Origin: Erythrobacter sp.
GTDB taxonomy: Bacteria; Pseudomonadota; Alphaproteobacteria; Sphingomonadales; Sphingomonadaceae
Direction: 5' to 3'
NCBI RefSeq assembly: GCF_030066995.1
Contig: NZ_JASJAP010000005.1
Span: 186,001 to 250,000 of the forward strand
Length of the DNA stretch: 64,000 nt
The translations under genes and the position numbers were made by a program. This document shows, piece by piece, positions 20,490 to 28,225 of this stretch. The notes beneath the pieces were generated by a model, which was given only the letters and a program-made list of their open reading frames with translations, was not told the DNA's origin and did no database searches. Position 1 is the stretch's first letter. Each line of letters opens with the position of its first letter.

Positions 20490-22688
20490 ATGAATGATCG
20501 TACCCCCATACCCGCTCCGGTCGCGCCCGCTACAGGTGGCATGATCGACGCTTACATGCCCGATCCGCATATGGACCAGGTCCAGCCGCGTGCCCAGTTC
20601 ATCAATCTGGCGATGATCAGAGGCATCTTGTTCCGGCAACGCTGGCTGATCGCAGCGGTTCTTTTGTTGGCGCTCACCTGCGGATTGGTGGCAACGGCTC
20701 TTGAGACACCGATGTTCTCGGCCACATCGCGCGTCGAGGTTGTTCCCCAAGGTTCGTACATCGTGAGCGGTCAAGACGTCGATCAGGGCGTCAGCGGCAA
20801 CCAGATATCCGATTATCTTGCAACCAAGGTCGAGATCATTGGCAGCCGCCGGATGGCGATGAAGGTGGCCGAGTCACTAAACCTGGGTGAGCGATACAGC
20901 CTGGTTGGGGAAGACATCGACGCCAGCCGTCCCCCGAACCTATCGGACGAGGAATGGCTGGAGCAGAAGACGGCCCGGGCGGCGGGGATCATTCAGGACA
21001 TGGTCTCGGCCGCAGTTCAGCGTAGACATTGGATCATTCCTATCAGTGTCAGTTCAGCAGACCCTGTTCTCGCAGCCGAGCTGTCCAACGCGTACGCAGA
21101 CGCTTTCGTCGATTCCGACGTCCAGGACATCATCGAGCGAAACCAGTACGCGCGAAACTACATACGAGAGCAGATTGAGGAAATGCGCGTCGATCTGCAG
21201 CAAGCCGAACTCGCCGCGAATGAATACGCCAGCGCCAATGGTCTGATAACGGGAATCCGCGGGGGCGATGACGGCCTTGTACCCACGACCCTGACGGCGG
21301 CTAACCTCTCGGGCATCAATTCTCGTGTAGCATCAGCCCGCGTGGCTCGGATTGAGGCGGAGCAACACTGGCTTGCAGTGAAAGATACGCCCGCAGGCCA
21401 GCTTCCCGAGGCGCAGAGTAACCCCGTCCTCCAGTCGCTGATCGCCGAGAGAACTACCAAACTCGGCGAACTGGTCGAACTGCAGCAACGCTACAACGAT
21501 GAGTTTCCGCGCATCCAAAGCCTCCAGGCCGAACTAGCGGTCCTGAATGAGCAAATCGAGCGCACTGGAAACGAGATTAAGGCGGCCCTGCGCAACGAAT
21601 ACCTCGTTGCCCAAAGGCAAGAGACCGCTTTGGAACGCGAGCTTTCAAGCGTGACGGGCGAGAAACTGGTGGAGCAGGACAAGGAAGTCGAGTACCAGGA
21701 GTTTCTCGGGCAAGCGGCAGCGCTTCGCGATCAGTTGGGCAAACTGCTCGTTCGCTATAATGAATTGGCGAGCGCCGCGACGGTCAATCGCGGGCGCGTG
21801 ATCAAGGTCGATCCGGCGCTTGTTCCGAGCTCCCCTTATGCGCCCAGCCTCACGAAGAATATGAGTCTGGCCTTGGTGTTCGGCCTAGCGCTGGCCGGCG
21901 CGCTCGCGGTCCTGCGCGAGACGATCGACGATCGCATTCGATCCATCGACCATATTGAAGAGAAGCTAGGCCTCCCGCTGTTCGGCCACACGCCTTTTGT
22001 CGATCAAAGCGACATGGAAGACATAAACGACTATCGGTACAACGCGCTGCTTGAGGCTTATAATTCGGTACGCACGTCTATCGATTTTGCCTTCCCCCGA
22101 AGCCAGAACCTTATCCAGTTTACCAGCTCTCAGGCGGCTGAAGGAAAGTCGACCACCGCTGTTATCATCGCAGAGTTATTTGCGAAAATTGGTCGTCGCA
22201 CGCTACTGATCGACACTGACTTGCGGCGACCAACAATTGCAAAGGTGCTTGATTGCGAAAAGCCCAAGGTGGGGCTCGTAGAAACGGTTTTAGGGCATGT
22301 GTCTCTGTCTGAGGCCGTCATAAAGGATGGTCACGAGAATCTCGACGTATTGCCGATCGCCGAAGTCCCACCCAACCCCGCCGACTTCCTATCTTCGGAG
22401 CAGTTCCGGAACTTCGTTGAGCGCGTGAGTGAAGAATACGATCTGGTCATCTTTGACTCCAGCCCTGTCCTTGGCCTGGCAGACGCGCCGCTTCTTGCAC
22501 AGCTTGTCGACGCCACGCTTTTCGTTGTTGAAGCGAACAAGGTACCCGTCGGCCATGCGCGCAAAGCGCTTCGCCGTCTCGCAAGAGCTGGCGGACGCGT
22601 CGCTGGCGTGGTCGTGACCAAGTACCGCGCGCTCGAGGCGGGTGAAGGTTACGACTATCAATATGGGTATTATCAGTACGCGGATTAA
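20490..22688 (+). CDS. Polysaccharide co-polymerase and tyrosine autokinase, Wzc/ExoP type
   Basis: Controls polymer length and couples Wzx/Wzy synthesis to Wza export. The 732-residue protein has an N-terminal membrane helix (about 50-70), a large periplasmic coiled-coil Wzz domain (to about 440), a second helix (about 455-472) and a cytoplasmic BY-kinase with Walker A AEGKSTT, Walker A-prime LLIDTDLRRP and Walker B LVIFDSSPVLG. The C-terminus has a cluster of six tyrosines in its last 13 residues, the usual autophosphorylation tail. A cognate Wzb phosphatase gene is not in the window. Confidence 0.93.
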   Translation: MNDRTPIPAPVAPATGGMIDAYMPDPHMDQVQPRAQFINLAMIRGILFRQRWLIAAVLLLALTCGLVATALETPMFSATSRVEVVPQGSYIVSGQDVDQGVSGNQISDYLATKVEIIGSRRMAMKVAESLNLGERYSLVGEDIDASRPPNLSDEEWLEQKTARAAGIIQDMVSAAVQRRHWIIPISVSSADPVLAAELSNAYADAFVDSDVQDIIERNQYARNYIREQIEEMRVDLQQAELAANEYASANGLITGIRGGDDGLVPTTLTAANLSGINSRVASARVARIEAEQHWLAVKDTPAGQLPEAQSNPVLQSLIAERTTKLGELVELQQRYNDEFPRIQSLQAELAVLNEQIERTGNEIKAALRNEYLVAQRQETALERELSSVTGEKLVEQDKEVEYQEFLGQAAALRDQLGKLLVRYNELASAATVNRGRVIKVDPALVPSSPYAPSLTKNMSLALVFGLALAGALAVLRETIDDRIRSIDHIEEKLGLPLFGHTPFVDQSDMEDINDYRYNALLEAYNSVRTSIDFAFPRSQNLIQFTSSQAAEGKSTTAVIIAELFAKIGRRTLLIDTDLRRPTIAKVLDCEKPKVGLVETVLGHVSLSEAVIKDGHENLDVLPIAEVPPNPADFLSSEQFRNFVERVSEEYDLVIFDSSPVLGLADAPLLAQLVDATLFVVEANKVPVGHARKALRRLARAGGRVAGVVVTKYRALEAGEGYDYQYGYYQYAD

Positions 22689-22758
22689 TCGACGCAACTC
22701 CACTCATGTTGAGTTGAGAGAGAGCTTCGAATGCGTCTTGTTCGCTTAAGTCCAAGCC

Positions 22759-23634
22759 ATGGCTGACCCCGCTCCGTTCACCGTCATTATCCCCGCGCAC
22801 AACGAGGAAGCGGTGATAGGGCGTTGCCTTACAACAATACTCTCAAACGCCCGTGAAGGTTTCGAGTTTCAGATAATTGTCGCCGCGAACGGCTGCTCAG
22901 ATCGCACCGTGGAAATCGCCCGTGCGACCGCTCCACAAGCCCTTGTGCTAGATCTACCGGAAGGCTCTAAAACGCGCGCCATGAACGCGGCCCATCGCAA
23001 GGCTCTGCATTATCCTCTTATCTTCCTTGATGCCGATATTCAGTGCGACTTCATCTCCCTGGCCGCGGTCGCACAAGCCCTGCGGGAACCCGGCGTCCTC
23101 GTTGCGGCACCGGCGCTCAAGATGGACCTTTCCCGGTCGAACTCGCTGGTGAAGTCCTATTACCGGGTTTGGCTCTCGCAACCCTACGCAACTGACGCGA
23201 TCGTCGGTTCCGGATGTTTCGGCCTTTCGGAAGCCGCATATCGCCGGATCGGCGATTTCCCCGATATCATCGGCGACGATATCTGGGTTCATTCGCAATT
23301 CGAAAGGGCTGAGCGTCGAAGCGTTTGCCAGGATCTTGCAGGCCGACCTGTGAAATTCGTCGTTTCACCTCCCAGACGAGTGGTCGATCAGATCCGGGTG
23401 GAAACCCGTCGACGTCGGGGAAATGAGCAGCTGCGCTCGGCGTTTCCGGGTTTGAATTACGCTGGCTCAAACAGACCCGGTGATCTGAGAGACGCTCTCA
23501 AAGCAGGAGCAACACTTGCGGACATCGCAATCTACCTGGCCGTCAAGGCAGCGGCGGGTGTGAGGGCGTCGCTGGCCGACCTGAGCGGTAAGACGATTGT
23601 ATGGGAACGTGACACCAGGGCGAGGGAGACCTGA
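22759..23634 (+). CDS. Glycosyltransferase family 2
   Basis: A 291-residue GT-A-fold enzyme with the TVIIPAHNEE start, the DxD metal-binding motif in FLDADIQ and the conserved DDIW acceptor-loop segment. Probably inverting, adding one sugar of the repeat unit on the cytoplasmic face. Donor and acceptor cannot be read from the sequence. Follows the Wzc-like gene by 70 bp and precedes another GT2 gene by 5 bp. Confidence 0.88.
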   Translation: MADPAPFTVIIPAHNEEAVIGRCLTTILSNAREGFEFQIIVAANGCSDRTVEIARATAPQALVLDLPEGSKTRAMNAAHRKALHYPLIFLDADIQCDFISLAAVAQALREPGVLVAAPALKMDLSRSNSLVKSYYRVWLSQPYATDAIVGSGCFGLSEAAYRRIGDFPDIIGDDIWVHSQFERAERRSVCQDLAGRPVKFVVSPPRRVVDQIRVETRRRRGNEQLRSAFPGLNYAGSNRPGDLRDALKAGATLADIAIYLAVKAAAGVRASLADLSGKTIVWERDTRARET

Positions 23635-23639
23635 ACCGT

Positions 23640-24641
23640 ATGGCTCGCGCAGCGCTCTCGATCGGTGATCATCAATCGGACGATGCGTCGTCGTCTCCAA
23701 TCGTAAGCGTCATGATTGTCGCATACAACTCGGCGGGCTTTATCGAACGCTGCATTGGCTCTATCGGACCAGCGTGCCAGAATCACGCCTACGAGGTTTT
23801 GCTGATCGATAATGGCGACGGCTCCACAGCAAACCTCGTCAAGGGATTTTACCCGTCGGTCAAAGTCGTTCCAAGCAAGGGGAACGTCGGCTTCGCGAGC
23901 GGCAACAATCTAATCGCAGCGAATGCCCGTGGACGCTATCTCTTGCTGCTCAACCCCGATTTTGAGCTTAGGCCCCATGCGCTCGACAGCTTGATCAAAG
24001 CTACCACTGAATACCCCGAGGCCTCGGGTTGGGGCGGAGTGACACTAGGCCGCGACGGAAAACCCGACATGGGCAACACCGTCCATATTCCTTCCTTGTC
24101 CGAGATGCTCTCGCGAACGTTTGGCAATTCGAAAGCGCAAGCGCGTGACCCGGCTGTCTTTGATAAAGATTCGAGAGTCGACGTCCTCAGTGGAAGTTTT
24201 GCGATGTTCAGCCGCGCAGCCTGGGAGGAGGCAGGCGGCCTTGACGAGCGATATTTCCTATACTGTGAAGAGGTCGACCTGTTTTATCGTCTTGGGCGCG
24301 CCGGTCACAGTTTCTGGCGGATTGCGCAAGCGCGCGGCTACCATGACATCGGTCACGGCCGGGCGTTCTCCCCTTCCAGAATGCTGTATCGAGCAGCGGG
24401 GACCATGCAGTTTGCGCGGATCCACTGGAGTATGCCGAGGCGATGTCTTGCGTTCGTTCTGATCTGGCTAGGCGCCGCCATTCGTTTCATCGTCGGCATC
24501 CTTCTGGGAAGAACCAGTCCGCGTTTAAAGGTTGTCGGAGAGAGCCACCGAATTCTTGTCACGCGCCCAGGCTTATGGCGCCACGGCTACGACCCGAAGA
24601 AAGGACTGATGGCCAGACTAGAGGGAGGTGAGGCGAGCTAG
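23640..24641 (+). CDS. Glycosyltransferase family 2, rhamnosyltransferase-like
   Basis: A 333-residue GT2 enzyme of the WbbL/RfbF-like group. It starts the domain with VSVMIVAYNS, has NPD in place of DxD (LLLLNPDFEL), and the EEVDLFYR acceptor motif, features common in dTDP-L-rhamnose-dependent transferases. A C-terminal hydrophobic stretch (about 270-290) could associate with the membrane. The rfb genes 12 kb away would supply dTDP-rhamnose. Ends 5 bp from the convergent Wzy-like gene. Confidence 0.85.
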   Translation: MARAALSIGDHQSDDASSSPIVSVMIVAYNSAGFIERCIGSIGPACQNHAYEVLLIDNGDGSTANLVKGFYPSVKVVPSKGNVGFASGNNLIAANARGRYLLLLNPDFELRPHALDSLIKATTEYPEASGWGGVTLGRDGKPDMGNTVHIPSLSEMLSRTFGNSKAQARDPAVFDKDSRVDVLSGSFAMFSRAAWEEAGGLDERYFLYCEEVDLFYRLGRAGHSFWRIAQARGYHDIGHGRAFSPSRMLYRAAGTMQFARIHWSMPRRCLAFVLIWLGAAIRFIVGILLGRTSPRLKVVGESHRILVTRPGLWRHGYDPKKGLMARLEGGEAS

Positions 24642-24646
24642 TCTTT

Positions 24647-26008
24647 CTAGGCCCGCGCCGGCGATGATCTAGACCGCCGGGGGCGGCGGTTGAGATGGAT
24701 AGCTGGAGGCTGAGGCGGAGCCAAAGCTGTCCTTGCCTCAGGCGAGACGGCAAGGCTCACCCCGACACCAACAAGCATGAAAAACCATACAAGGGGCGCG
24801 AGCCAGAGGGAGACCGAACACACGCCAATCACAAAGATGGCTAGCGAAATGGCCACACCGCGCATCAGGCGAGCGTCCACTTGCGTTGACTTGGTCGAGC
24901 GACGCATGATCATCGCGAGCGCAAGCAAAGAGGCCAAAAGAAAGCAGACCAAGGCCGGAATCCCAAATCGTAGGGCCAGAATAAGCCAAAAGTGATCGAA
25001 AGAGCCCGAGTGCATCCACATCGGGCGATCCCAGTCATCATATCCTATCCCTAGCCATGGATTTTGGAGGATGCTTTCGGTGCCAAAACGCCAGATCAGG
25101 ACTCTGTTGTACGCTGACCCGGCATTGAGCGCGACATAACGGACCATCAGGCCGTAGGCGCCGCTATTGCTGGCTATCTCGACTGCGAGATAGAGCATGC
25201 CACCGAAACTAACAAAGAGCGACCACGTCACGTTTCGAAACCGCTCGGTGAACCAGTCATAGCCCAACAGCAAGACACCAAGGTTGAGGCCAAGGGCCGC
25301 CGCAGTGCTCATTGTGAACACTGCCCCGACGGATCCGAGCGCCCCAGCCACCTTCGGCCAGCCTCGCAGGCCCGAAATGAGGTAGATCGGCAAGAAACTC
25401 GCAAGGAATATCCCGCACAGGATGGGATGTGGGAATGGCCCAACACCGCGCGCAAGCCCCATTCTCACATCATATCGGACCTTGGCAGAAACTCCGGTTA
25501 TTGCCGAGGCGATCTCACTTACGAACAGCCTATGCGAGACTGATTCTATCGCGACGATCAGACCAATCGTCGCAACCGCTGGAGCGATCAGCACGAGAAA
25601 GTGGCGAAAGTCTCGCGACGTCGAGATCGAAGCGCGGACAAGGAAGTATCCAAGGGCAATATCAATGAAGTGCGCGCCCCCCCGGGCGAACATCACCGAC
25701 ACTTCGCCACTGATGAAGTAGGAACTCAGCCAAATCCAGAATACTCCTACGACTATGAGCAGATCAGGCCATGCCCAAACAATCCGGCTCTGCAAAGCAT
25801 GCCTGATAACAAAAACCGATGATCCGATCAGAAATATACGATATGGAGAAATATACATTCCGAATATCGTGGTGTTGAATTGTTCAGGTATAAAAAGAAG
25901 GTAGAACAAGAAGGCCAAAGCAAATATAGGGCGACTTATTCCGCTGGCGAACGATCCGGCAATAGAAGCCATATCGGTCGACTTCGCTGGCTTGCTTGCT
26001 AATCTCAT
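24647..26008 (-). CDS. Wzy-like polysaccharide polymerase (O-antigen ligase superfamily)
   Basis: A 453-residue protein with about 11 hydrophobic helices and a larger periplasmic loop containing the WLGIGYDDW segment, resembling the GxGxG-type loop of Wzy and O-antigen ligase proteins. Best candidate for the polymerase of this locus, since Wzx is divergent from it across a 249-bp region. Sequence-divergent family, so the Wzy role is inference. Its 5' part is more AT-rich than the flanking genes. Confidence 0.75.
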   Translation of the reverse strand: MRLASKPAKSTDMASIAGSFASGISRPIFALAFLFYLLFIPEQFNTTIFGMYISPYRIFLIGSSVFVIRHALQSRIVWAWPDLLIVVGVFWIWLSSYFISGEVSVMFARGGAHFIDIALGYFLVRASISTSRDFRHFLVLIAPAVATIGLIVAIESVSHRLFVSEIASAITGVSAKVRYDVRMGLARGVGPFPHPILCGIFLASFLPIYLISGLRGWPKVAGALGSVGAVFTMSTAAALGLNLGVLLLGYDWFTERFRNVTWSLFVSFGGMLYLAVEIASNSGAYGLMVRYVALNAGSAYNRVLIWRFGTESILQNPWLGIGYDDWDRPMWMHSGSFDHFWLILALRFGIPALVCFLLASLLALAMIMRRSTKSTQVDARLMRGVAISLAIFVIGVCSVSLWLAPLVWFFMLVGVGVSLAVSPEARTALAPPQPPAIHLNRRPRRSRSSPARA

Positions 26009-26156
26009 GTCGCCCTTGAATCCCGAGATATCCTAAGAAAACGCATTGGTTCGAGCCTGCATATCCCAGACACAAGCGACAGGGAACAGCTTGCAGCCAA
26101 TGAGACGCAAATCACCGGCTCTTTGATTTCCAAGTGCGACTCCATTTGCGGGCAAC

Positions 26157-26200
26157 GCACAGCCCAGTGCACAGCCCAGTGCACAGCCCAGTGCACAGCC
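26157..26200. repeat. 12-bp direct tandem repeat, 3.7 copies
   Basis: GCACAGCCCAGT occurs three times in perfect tandem (26157-26192) followed by a partial copy GCACAGCC. It lies in the divergent region between the Wzy-like and Wzx genes, 58 bp before the Wzx start. There are no spacers, so it is not a CRISPR array. Confidence 0.9.
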
Positions 26201-26257
26201 TTAGTCGAAATCGAAGCGAAGCAAGATTTTGGCTACTCAATGCCACCGTAACGCCAT

Positions 26258-27628
26258 ATGTCCGCGACGATGCCCGAGCGTGAAGACCATCAGAGCAGCT
26301 CACAGCAAGCGATCTTGGCTCAGTGTGCATTTCTCCTCCGTCAGCTTTTGCGCGGCACAGTGCTTCGAGTTCTAGTGCTACGAGCGACCGGTATCATGGC
26401 AGGCCTAGCGGTCACGTTCATGCTTGGGCGCTTCTACGGAGCGTCGGTCACCGGACAATACGCTCTCTTAATGCAGACGTCGGTCTTCTTGGCTGCCTTG
26501 GGGTTATTCGGGCTGGATCTAAGCCTTGTGAGGCACCTTTCGAGAAGCCAGTCCTCGATGACCACGATATCAAGAGCGCTCGCGACTAGGGTATTCGCGA
26601 TCGTCGCGGCATCTATTACGACGCTAGCGCTCGTGCTTTGGGTGGGAGGAACGAGCCTCTGGACTGCACTTTTCGGCGATGACATCGGCGTCGGACTTGC
26701 AGCGCCATTCTGCGTTCTGCTGATTTTGAGAGCCATTGTGCAGGTCGTATCCGCGTTCCTGCGATGTCAACACCGCTACATGCTCGGCATCACTATTTCC
26801 ATCGTCCTTATTCCCGGTTTCGTTGCAATCGCAATCGCGACGGGCTTGGCGGCTTCAGTCTACTCCGCCTTGATCGCCGCCCTGCTTGGAGCGACTCTTG
26901 CCCTGATAGTCGGCCTTGCGCTTTTGGCTCCAAACGTATCGGCCAAGCCAGACGCTATAGGCGTTACCATGCGCACTCTAATTGGGTCGTCCCTTCCACT
27001 ATGGGGGGCAAGCTTCAGTCTCATTCTCGCTGATTGGTACGTTCTGGCTGTGATCGGACGCACGCTGGGCTCGCAGGAGGTGGGAATATATCGCGTCGCC
27101 ATGCAGTTCGCGAGCATTCCGATGGTTGTGTCCAGCACAATCAGCTCGGTTTATACACCCCGAATAAGCAGTGCCTTTCATGACCATGACCTCGACGGTG
27201 TCGCGCGTCTGGCTCGCACTTCGGTTCTCATCACCCTGATACTGACCGCTCCTTTGGTGATCGTACTTGTCGCCGCAGGGCAACCCATCTTGGCGCTAGT
27301 TGGCCCAGAATTTGTGAGTGCTTTTCCCGTCTTGTTGATTCTGGTAATCGGGCAGTTCGTCTTCGCGTTCACGGGGGCGAGCGGTACCGTGTTGGCCATG
27401 TCCGGAAATGAGCGCATGAATCTGTTCATTTCAATCGGAGGAACACTATCGCTCCTTGCGGCGATACCGGTTATGGCTAGTCACTGGGGAATAGTGGGTG
27501 CGGCCGCCGGATTTTCGGCAATAGTGATAATGCGAAATATCGTCGCCTATTTTCTCGTTATAAGAATAATAGGAATAAACATCTGGACGGGGAAGTCACA
27601 GACTGGCTCCGTAAATATTTCGGCTTAG
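26258..27628 (+). CDS. Wzx-type polysaccharide flippase
   Basis: A 456-residue MOP-superfamily protein with about 12-14 predicted helices that flips the undecaprenyl-linked repeat unit across the inner membrane. Typical features are the N-terminal MAGLAVTFMLGRFYG segment, the duplicated helical pattern and the loop with VGIYRVAMQFASIP. The 3' end uses many ATA isoleucine codons, unlike the GC-rich flanks, which suggests transfer. Divergent from the Wzy-like gene. Confidence 0.85.
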   Translation: MSATMPEREDHQSSSQQAILAQCAFLLRQLLRGTVLRVLVLRATGIMAGLAVTFMLGRFYGASVTGQYALLMQTSVFLAALGLFGLDLSLVRHLSRSQSSMTTISRALATRVFAIVAASITTLALVLWVGGTSLWTALFGDDIGVGLAAPFCVLLILRAIVQVVSAFLRCQHRYMLGITISIVLIPGFVAIAIATGLAASVYSALIAALLGATLALIVGLALLAPNVSAKPDAIGVTMRTLIGSSLPLWGASFSLILADWYVLAVIGRTLGSQEVGIYRVAMQFASIPMVVSSTISSVYTPRISSAFHDHDLDGVARLARTSVLITLILTAPLVIVLVAAGQPILALVGPEFVSAFPVLLILVIGQFVFAFTGASGTVLAMSGNERMNLFISIGGTLSLLAAIPVMASHWGIVGAAAGFSAIVIMRNIVAYFLVIRIIGINIWTGKSQTGSVNISA

Positions 27629-27958
27629 GAATTGAGAAGTAAGTTTTCCGATCTTGCCAAGCTTGCGTCTTGAGCGGCATCTTCCGGATACTGTTTGACA
27701 GGCACTTACCTAAGGTCTCTTATTCATGGAGATCGCAAGGCTCCCGGCACGTTCGAGTATCCGCAGGCAATTGTGGCGCCCGGTGCAGGCAGTGATCGAC
27801 GCGCGAACCTCAGATATTGGTCCCGCAGTTCCGTCTGAGAGATGATCCATTCAAGTGTTCACATTCTAGCACCGTCATAAAAAACGCTCAGTCGACCTCT
27901 TTCCTACAGCGCTTTGTTCTGTCTATGTTCCGTCGCGAAATGAATGGAAGGGAACGCA
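27629..27958. other. 330-bp intergenic region before the spike-like cassette
   Basis: No convincing coding sequence. It contains the promoter candidate listed at 27695-27723 and a ribosome-binding site (AAGGGA) 7 nt before the 27959 ATG. A transcript from that promoter would have a leader of about 230 nt, whose function is unknown. Confidence 0.6.
27695..27723 (+). promoter_or_regulatory. Sigma-70-like promoter candidate for the spike-like cassette
   Basis: Consensus -35 TTGACA (27695-27700), 17-nt spacer and -10 TCTTAT (4 of 6 matches, 27718-27723). It is the best-matching hexamer pair in this intergenic region and points at the head-spike-like genes. Confidence 0.45.
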
Positions 27959-28225
27959 ATGCTGGACAAGTACGAACGATTCGCAAGTTCAACCGTGACA
28001 CCAAGCGAAGAAGCCTTTGCTATCGTACCGAACGATACTGAGACGCTGCCTGTCGTTCCAAAGTTTCTTTACGTCGGAGGCGCGGGCGATGTGGTTTTGC
28101 GCTCAATGAACTCCGAGGTCGACGTGATCTTCAAGAATGTGCCTGCGGGTGCCCACCTGTTCGTGAGGGCCAGTCATGTTCGCGCAACTGGTACAACCGC
28201 GTCAGCAATTGTTGCGTGTGCCTGA
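27959..28225 (+). CDS. GTA head-spike base protein-like (Rcc01079/GhsA family)
   Basis: An 88-residue protein matching the family named for R. capsulatus Rcc01079: a short N-terminus with F-A-S-S, then LYVGGAGDVVLR, a central DVIFKNVPAGAHLFVRASHV segment and the RATGTTASAIVA ending. In R. capsulatus this small protein forms the base that attaches head fibres to the GTA capsid. It has no signal peptide and no membrane helix. ATG at 27959 has an AAGGGA ribosome-binding site. Its stop overlaps the ATG of the next gene (TGATG). Family match is from recall, not a search. Confidence 0.78.
   Translation: MLDKYERFASSTVTPSEEAFAIVPNDTETLPVVPKFLYVGGAGDVVLRSMNSEVDVIFKNVPAGAHLFVRASHVRATGTTASAIVACA

Noticed and set aside
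26157..26200. CRISPR array
   Set aside because: Repeat unit is 12 bp, copies are contiguous without spacers, and no cas gene is near.
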